DNA of 64,000 bases, taken from Tritrichomonas musculus (taxonomy: Eukaryota; Parabasalia; Tritrichomonadida; Tritrichomonadidae). The stretch covers positions 1,302,001 to 1,366,000 of the forward strand of contig JAPFFF010000021.1 in assembly GCA_039105265.1 (NCBI GenBank), in the 5' to 3' direction. The notes under the pieces were generated by a model. The model searched no databases. It saw only the letters and a program-made list of their open reading frames with translations, and was not told the DNA's origin. Position numbers and translations under genes: made by a program. Positions 59,501 to 64,000 of the stretch are shown here, one piece after another. How positions within the stretch are numbered: position 1 is the first letter of the stretch; every line of letters begins with the position of its first letter.

Positions 59501-60870
59501 GGAATTGGTTTAATAAATTTATTATGGGGTTCATCATCATTTGGCTTTGGTTGTGGAATAACTTGAATATTTTCTTGAATAATATTATCAATCGAAAAAT
59601 TATTTTTAAATCCGGTATCCATTATCGTTTCAAAGTTATCAAATCCAAGATTATTGTTAACATTGTCGTTCATAGCATCAAAATTAAATTCGTCGTTGTT
59701 ATTGATGATGTTGTTTTCATTATTAATATTAATATTGTTTTCAATTGGAACAGAAAGTTGGACCAAATTTGCTTTATTTTGGAATGGATTTATTTTATTA
59801 TTAAATTGCGATTCCCAATTTGGTCCATGTCCAAGATCATTAGGAGGTCTTAATTGTTGCTTTTGAAATGGATTAACAGGCTGATTAAAGAAATTATTAA
59901 TTCTTTTTTGTTTTGATGCTTCATCTTCTTTATTATTGTTAAAAGGCGAAGGTTCTGAATTTGGGAAATTTTGATAATCATTTGGATTAATGTTTGCATT
60001 TGGATCAAATAAATTAATAATTGCCATTTGTGGCTTTGATTTCTTTGAAACTTTCTTTTTCAGGGCTTGTTCTTTGTAAAGTGTCATTGAAGAACTTAAG
60101 TCATCTGCTGCTTCAAAAAGCTGTCGGCGAATTTCTTCATTTTGCTTCATCTCTTGTTGTTCGCGAAGTTGCTCTGCATCCATCAATTCTTGTTGTGTTG
60201 CAAGCAATTCTTGCTCAATTATATTATTTGAATTTTTTCCAGATCCTCGTTTTAAAGAACTTTTAAGATGATCTATTTTATCCAAAATCTTTTGAACATT
60301 GTCATTTTCATTGCTTTTAGGTGGTTTTCTTCCTCTAATGATGGACCAAGCATCAGCAAGCTCGGTATGTCGATTTGTGATATGTCTATCAACAAAATCG
60401 AGAGATTTAAACTTTTTTTCGCAAACAGGACATCTATCATATGGTAAGCTTTTAATTTTAATAACTTGTTCTGCTTTTTTGAGTTTAGATGACAATTTTG
60501 CTGATTTTTCTGTTAACTTAGCGTTTTCTTCTTCAAGTTTCGTGTTCATTGCTGACAATTCAGTTTGACAATAATTAAGGTATTCGAAAGCTACTTGAAG
60601 CAACTGGCATAATCGAAGGCACAAAGGATGTGCTAAAATTCTTGATGATCCTGGATAAAGTTTCGCTGCCATAAAAATTTGAACAAGTTTTTGAAGTGAG
60701 TCATAATCTTTAGTTCTACGAATAATATCAGCGTTTAATACTGCAACCAAATTCCAATCTATTGGCTCTAATCTTGGACGATTTTGTACCCCTGGTATAG
60801 GAGGTGCCATTCCTCCTTGTTGATATTGCTGTTGTGGAGGCATTTGTGGCTGAGGAATGCCATTCCACAT
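56557..60870 (-). CDS. DZIP1-like (Iguana) protein with N-terminal Dzip domain and C2H2 finger
   Basis: 1,437 residues. Residues about 34-145 match the Dzip1 N-terminal domain in layout: RLEPIDWNLVAVLNADIIRR, then helices with LAHPLCLRLCQLLQVAFEYL and NYCQTEL. A coiled coil follows, then one C2H2 finger CPVCEKKFKSLDFVDRHITN (C147, C150, H163, H168), the arrangement seen in DZIP1/DZIP1L. The remaining ~1,260 residues are disordered, very rich in Asn, Asp, Ser and Lys, with short helices. The start has a Pro/Gln-rich leader (QPQMPPQQQYQQGG). DZIP1 proteins sit at the basal body and ciliary transition zone and in animals affect Hedgehog signalling. Here a flagellar basal-body role is likely. Human DZIP1 is ~870 residues, so the tail here is longer. 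Confidence 0.85.
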   Translation of the reverse strand: MWNGIPQPQMPPQQQYQQGGMAPPIPGVQNRPRLEPIDWNLVAVLNADIIRRTKDYDSLQKLVQIFMAAKLYPGSSRILAHPLCLRLCQLLQVAFEYLNYCQTELSAMNTKLEEENAKLTEKSAKLSSKLKKAEQVIKIKSLPYDRCPVCEKKFKSLDFVDRHITNRHTELADAWSIIRGRKPPKSNENDNVQKILDKIDHLKSSLKRGSGKNSNNIIEQELLATQQELMDAEQLREQQEMKQNEEIRRQLFEAADDLSSSMTLYKEQALKKKVSKKSKPQMAIINLFDPNANINPNDYQNFPNSEPSPFNNNKEDEASKQKRINNFFNQPVNPFQKQQLRPPNDLGHGPNWESQFNNKINPFQNKANLVQLSVPIENNININNENNIINNNDEFNFDAMNDNVNNNLGFDNFETIMDTGFKNNFSIDNIIQENIQVIPQPKPNDDEPHNKFIKPIPKQAVLAAKKFISRQNDEKDKNNDCRNIKTTPEDIDKVITMIGDKVHDEIQRLGPNGIAPMMARHKYGDNDPNYIRLRKQIEQKLEMEYPMNGEVTKVKKGFDLIHTEDLTSIKNESQTKIYSSHHNDEDNDQLYSSPSKEKLIMNNINLDLLDDSQFTSAFEFNNNKNQQPPPEKKKEENTKESPDKNKIEKPEVASAIKNFDSAKVEDPDSKVNNEDDNKQDDVWSYINSSTTEKPASNLEKEETNDNHQSSQSIIKVNNRHSISFDSSSTSSRTKAKRIKNDKNDFDFIQSDMKPNFSDSPSRKTETQSPQPIQKQKQKQNNSNLLNSVSNETSGIDHSKSSLQKDLVQAPERKEENKSGVVSLEIFNSPVISHESHSRLSSKSKSSSSGKKVRLDEDEDSVDDLSDIEKIFPKSNDLSENSETELKKNVNVNSSKIEPLSEDEFNFPPVATDSFLNSSNDQQENFKAKEKEDLIRKNQNSSHSQINQSNFNSNLADKESESYKSNATSKSRQSESGSKSRMSVLSSAIRIGRADDTKAVFQNSGDETNSSQIEGKEPAISRRKPRNSPFRKVSKGSPPTKNKINVSIDDIDPLEEERQKKKKFDEYKKLADEKFRKEFDFDLDVSQNDNLNEQPIDIKNKKDDDFDEFELTGKSNESIKYEEEELDDSDAESGFMKPPPRFEFNLKVVDDDNDQPIKTTIKENTPNEKPGIKIIHKTDTKYGQNLRLINSSIIEDNNNKKDDNNDKNVEAKNTDINNDDDDMKSLQSEIRKRILKQTGITMISKSNRKYGQPRSEGDSNISKFEDEHETLDKKAKKQFDEESDKKNQLLSHSLLRNSRNLNLNQKNDSIRRENDYSDSDNKYGYVSDDEEEIKGLPRPDYFDNEVTKKNSKTNKKQQNDNSLFSSPLPPDPSISSDSVYQPENERLTFYEKKEKKKKPEKSNQSSKSKKKNETNSDLYVLTNAEPSFFHNGNHSDDF

Positions 60871-60933
60871 TTCTCAATTTTAAACGATTATAAAATTCAG
60901 AAAATTTTGAATATTTTATTTCAAAAATAACAA

Positions 60934-61575
60934 ATGTTTAATCAAGCTTTCAGGAAAAGATTTATAAGTTTGACTACTCTATCATCAATTTTAATTGTTG
61001 AAATATTTGCCTTTCTAGGACTTTATGCTCTATTTTGCCTTCAAATCAAATATGTTTACAAAAGAATTTATATTATTACTATTATTTTCATACTAATTAA
61101 TATTATTATTTTTATTGTATGCTTATTTTGCATTAGATCATATCAAAATATCCATCGTACGTTTCTTGTTTCTATCATTATTATTTATACTGTCACAATG
61201 ACTTTTCTTTCATATTTTATTTACACGTTCCGTGATGATTTTCTTGAAGCTACGGGCGTTATTTGGGAGAAAGGTATTCAAAAATCGATTGATGCTATTG
61301 AATCACGATTTAATTGCAAAGGATTTGATAAAGCTAAACCTGATTCAACATGTTATGATCCCATCAATCAGTTTTTACAAAATAGATCAAAAGTTTATTC
61401 GGTATCTCTCGGACTTCTTTCTGTGTTGTTTATTGTTTTAACTTTTGCTTCAATGTACTTTGCTTATAAGAGTCGGCATGCTGATGCGGCAGAGCCAACT
61501 ATAATGAGTATGACTACTAAAGATTTGAATGATATTAAGGAGCCTTTGAACTTGGATAATACAATTCATATATAA
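60934..61575 (+). CDS. Tetraspanin-like four-pass membrane protein
   Basis: 213 residues with four transmembrane segments at about 12-36, 44-66, 76-98 and 154-178. A short first loop and a larger loop (about 99-152) between spans 3 and 4 match tetraspanin topology. The large loop has only two cysteines (FNCKGFD and STCYDP) and lacks the classical CCG motif, so it is a reduced tetraspanin as known in Trichomonas (TvTSP). The tail is cytosolic (SRHADAAEPTIMSMTTKDLN). Tetraspanins organise membrane domains and are found on exosomes and at the surface of adherent trichomonads. The start of this gene and that of the DZIP1-like gene are divergent, only 63 bp apart. Confidence 0.7.
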   Translation: MFNQAFRKRFISLTTLSSILIVEIFAFLGLYALFCLQIKYVYKRIYIITIIFILINIIIFIVCLFCIRSYQNIHRTFLVSIIIIYTVTMTFLSYFIYTFRDDFLEATGVIWEKGIQKSIDAIESRFNCKGFDKAKPDSTCYDPINQFLQNRSKVYSVSLGLLSVLFIVLTFASMYFAYKSRHADAAEPTIMSMTTKDLNDIKEPLNLDNTIHI

Positions 61576-62172
61576 AAATATTTATGTTTCAAATATTATA
61601 ATTAAAACATATTTTGATTCGGAATTTTTTTTTTTTTAATTATCTTTTTGTGGTAGAAAAGGTTATAAATCTGGATATTGTTATAATTTTTTACTTTGTA
61701 ATTTGATATTTGAACAATTTTTTTTAACAAAATAATTATATCTAACATCAAATAAATTTATTCATCACTGGCTAAGCGACAAACATTTCAAAAATGATTA
61801 GATAAAATTTATAGAACCAATGTAACATTTCAATTTTTAGATTTAAAATATTTCTTTCAATTGAATTATAATTTTGTATTGATTCACAAGTGGAACAGCT
61901 TGAAAAGAAAACACTTAAAAGTTTAATTTTACTACTATCATTGTTAAACATATATAAAAACTCATCGTGTTGATAATAAATAATTTAAGCTCTTATATCT
62001 ATTTTATACTAAAAATGTTACATATATATCTATATTTAAGTAACATAATAATAATTTTTAATATTTTATTTTATTCTAAAATAAATTTAATAAGATATTT
62101 AAAATTTTATATATGAAAACTTTGAATACAAAAGTTTTCATTAGAACCAAATACACATTTAAAATATACTAA
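61576..62172. other. AT-rich intergenic region
   Basis: A T run at 61,627-61,638 follows the tetraspanin-like gene. No other gene or RNA was seen. Confidence 0.4.
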
Positions 62173-62772
62173 ATGGATGAAGAACTTGCTAAACTATTTC
62201 AAGCCTTTGAAAACGATGGTGATATACATGCTTGCGTAAAAATTGTTGCACGTAACTTTCCTGCATTTTCAACTAATGACATCATTTTTACATTTCCTGA
62301 TGAACTTCTTGTTGACATTATGTTAAGTGAAGAATGTGTTTTTCCAGAACCTGAGCAAATTGTAACCTTTTTTATTAAACTTTTTGAAAAAGGGGCTGAC
62401 TTTGTACATATATACTATACCCTCATTCCTTTAGATCTTTTATCAAAAGATGAATGCCAAAAACTTGTTGATAAATTAACTGAAATGAAATGTATTGTTG
62501 AAGCAAAGCAGTTAAGTAGAGTCGCAAATTTATATGAAAAAATCGATTTTATCAATTCAGAACTTAAAGAAAATGATTCTAATACCCTTAATATATCTGA
62601 AAAGTTGCAACATTCAAGCGATATGCTAGAAAGAATGACAACTCTTCTCAGAAGTACAACTCAAGCCCTTGATCAAACCACAGAAGAACTCAAGAAGAAA
62701 ACAGAAGAAGTTACGCAAAAAGATGAAGAAATAATTAAACTCAAGTTTGCTCTTCAAAGCACAAGGAAATGA
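62173..62772 (+). CDS. BACK-like helical protein with C-terminal coiled coil
   Basis: 199 residues. Residues about 1-115 are helical with a pattern recalling BACK domains of trichomonad BTB-type proteins (FTFPDELLVDIMLSEECVFP, QIVTFFIKLFEKGADFVHIY, IPLDLLSKDECQKLVDKLTE). Residues about 118-198 form a coiled coil (INSELKENDS ... LDQTTEELKKKTEEVTQKDE). It is shorter than the usual BTB-BACK proteins and has no BTB part. No function is known. Confidence 0.6.
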   Translation: MDEELAKLFQAFENDGDIHACVKIVARNFPAFSTNDIIFTFPDELLVDIMLSEECVFPEPEQIVTFFIKLFEKGADFVHIYYTLIPLDLLSKDECQKLVDKLTEMKCIVEAKQLSRVANLYEKIDFINSELKENDSNTLNISEKLQHSSDMLERMTTLLRSTTQALDQTTEELKKKTEEVTQKDEEIIKLKFALQSTRK

Positions 62773-63009
62773 AATGAATCAATGAATTTTTTTAATTTAT
62801 ATTTGTATCTTTGTTTTTATAGAGACATTACCGAAATTTTGTTTTAATAAAAGCTTTGAATAATTTGAATTTGCTTTACTCTTACAATATATATTTATTA
62901 AATATATAAATAATCAAAACATCAATATTAATAAAATTAGGTTAAATCATAAACATTTTATAAATAAATAAACATACAATTAATGCATGATAATTATAAA
63001 AAAAAAAAA

Positions 63010-64000
63010 TCAAAATCCTGATTTTCGAATTTCAGTTTGAAGCTGTCTGACTGCTGTTGAAAATGATGCTGTATTTGCTCTATCTGCATATGTTGCAAGT
63101 TGAGAGATTCTTTTGACTTTTTTGATCAATTCGTCGTGTGACCTATGCATTTCAGCAATTTGTGTTTGATATTGAGGAATGGTGCTTTCTGTAAGAGGAG
63201 CCAATTGTCTTCGAGCTTCAGATAAAAGTTTTTGATACATTTCGCATTCATTTGTTTTATCATTTAATTGTTTCTGTAAATTTTGAAGAGCTGCATTTGC
63301 ATCACGAACAACCAAAAAATTTTTTTCGTTTGCTTTCTTCGTTATTTCTTCATATTTGCTTCGACATGACTCTGACTCGTTTCTGCAACTTTCGGCTTCT
63401 TCATGAGCCTTTTGAAGTTGATTTTGCTGTTCTTTACTAATTGCTTGAACTTCAGTCAATCTATCTTTTAAGTTTTTAATTTCGCTTTGTTTATTTTTAA
63501 TATCTTTCTTGATTAGTAAATTTTCAGATCTTAATTGTTCCACTATTGCTCGCAATCTTGCTTCTGCATCTGGGAAATTAAACAATTTTTGTTCAGATTC
63601 CTCAAGTGCTGCTTGAGTATCTTTCAAATCTTTTTGAATACGATCAATTGTATCTTCGAGTTCAGAGATTTTAGTTTCATATTCTGTAATGACAGATGAA
63701 GGAACCATGTCTGAATTTGTTTGATTTTTCTCTTTCAATTTAATTTGGGATTCTAGTTGAGTAATTCGAGATCTAAGTTTTTGAACATCTTCGGTTTGTT
63801 GCTTTTGTAATTGTGATGAAAACGAAACTGTGGGTCTTTTCTTTCCTGAAATACCATTTATACTGCCCTTTGAGTTATTATTATTGTTATCGATTATTTT
63901 TTGAAGTTCTTCTATTTGTTGCCTAAGCTTAATGCAATTTTGACATTTCTTTGGAGTTGGTTTGGCTGCAGCTTCTGCTGTTTTAACTGCCAAACGAAGC
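63010..64000 (-). CDS. Coiled-coil protein, 5' end outside the window
   Basis: The frame is open to the window edge, and the first codon that could be read as a start in this window is a TTG, so the true start lies beyond 64,000. The visible 330 or so residues have a CxxC motif near the start (KKCQNCIKLRQQIEELQKII), a Ser/Gly-rich break (NSKGSINGISGKKRP) and then coiled coil to about 290. The C-terminus (KVKRISQLATYADRANTASF) is a short helix. A structural role is likely; no family is recognised. Confidence 0.85.
   Translation of the reverse strand, partial: LRLAVKTAEAAAKPTPKKCQNCIKLRQQIEELQKIIDNNNNNSKGSINGISGKKRPTVSFSSQLQKQQTEDVQKLRSRITQLESQIKLKEKNQTNSDMVPSSVITEYETKISELEDTIDRIQKDLKDTQAALEESEQKLFNFPDAEARLRAIVEQLRSENLLIKKDIKNKQSEIKNLKDRLTEVQAISKEQQNQLQKAHEEAESCRNESESCRSKYEEITKKANEKNFLVVRDANAALQNLQKQLNDKTNECEMYQKLLSEARRQLAPLTESTIPQYQTQIAEMHRSHDELIKKVKRISQLATYADRANTASFSTAVRQLQTEIRKSGF

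Overview
The window looks like nuclear DNA of a parabasalid protist, most likely a trichomonad of the Tritrichomonas type. It is very AT-rich, its genes are almost all long uninterrupted frames on both strands, and TAA, TAG and TGA are all used as stops. The gene families fit: casein-kinase-1 and CAMK-like kinases, BACK plus F5/8-type-C proteins, tandem C2 and PLAC8 proteins, very long coiled-coil proteins, and decayed hAT, Tc1/mariner and DDE_1 transposons. The species is an inference from sequence style, not from a match.

Layout. 1-15,500 holds a PPIL3-like cyclophilin, an acyltransferase with an HxxxDG motif, a possible small spliced gene, a casein kinase 1, an FCP1/SCP-type phosphatase, a BRO1-like protein with a huge glutamine tract, a P-loop protein, a HAD phosphatase and a Bet1-like SNARE. 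15,500-20,736 is about 5 kb of AT-rich DNA with no convincing gene. 20,737-22,438 is a 1.7-kb element with 14-bp inverted ends and an exact 8-bp target duplication. 22,848-26,569 holds a five-WH2 actin-binding protein, an unrecognised basic protein, a PLAC8 protein and a MORN protein. 26,570-31,400 is a transposon graveyard that ends in a 15-bp minisatellite. 31,441-40,840 holds a 1,319-residue coiled coil, an ABC half-transporter, a decayed coding stretch and a BACK + F5/8C protein. 40,844-43,460 is a foldback element with ~615-bp arms, flanked by TTAA, sitting directly against the start codon of the BACK + F5/8C gene. 44,230-49,703 holds a C2 protein, an SLC45-like sugar transporter, the RNA ligase RtcB and a CAMK-like kinase. 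49,982-51,972 is a second TIR element with an exact 8-bp duplication. 53,099-64,000 holds a coiled coil, a DZIP1-like protein, a tetraspanin-like protein, a BACK-like/coiled-coil protein and a coiled coil cut by the window edge.

Function. There is no operon. The genes cover signalling (kinases, phosphatases), vesicle and membrane traffic (Bet1, BRO1, C2, tetraspanin), the actin and basal-body cytoskeleton (WH2, DZIP1, coiled coils), RNA processing (PPIL3, RtcB) and transport (ABC, SLC45). A decamer AACTTTTTGA, in either orientation, lies 34-38 nt upstream of several start codons and may be a core promoter element.

The points most worth a second look are the two TIR elements with 8-bp duplications, the foldback element at a start codon, the possible gene with two 22-nt introns, the perfectly conserved twin 32-mer inside the first TIR element, and the recurrent promoter decamer. 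All calls come from reading the sequence; no database search was run.
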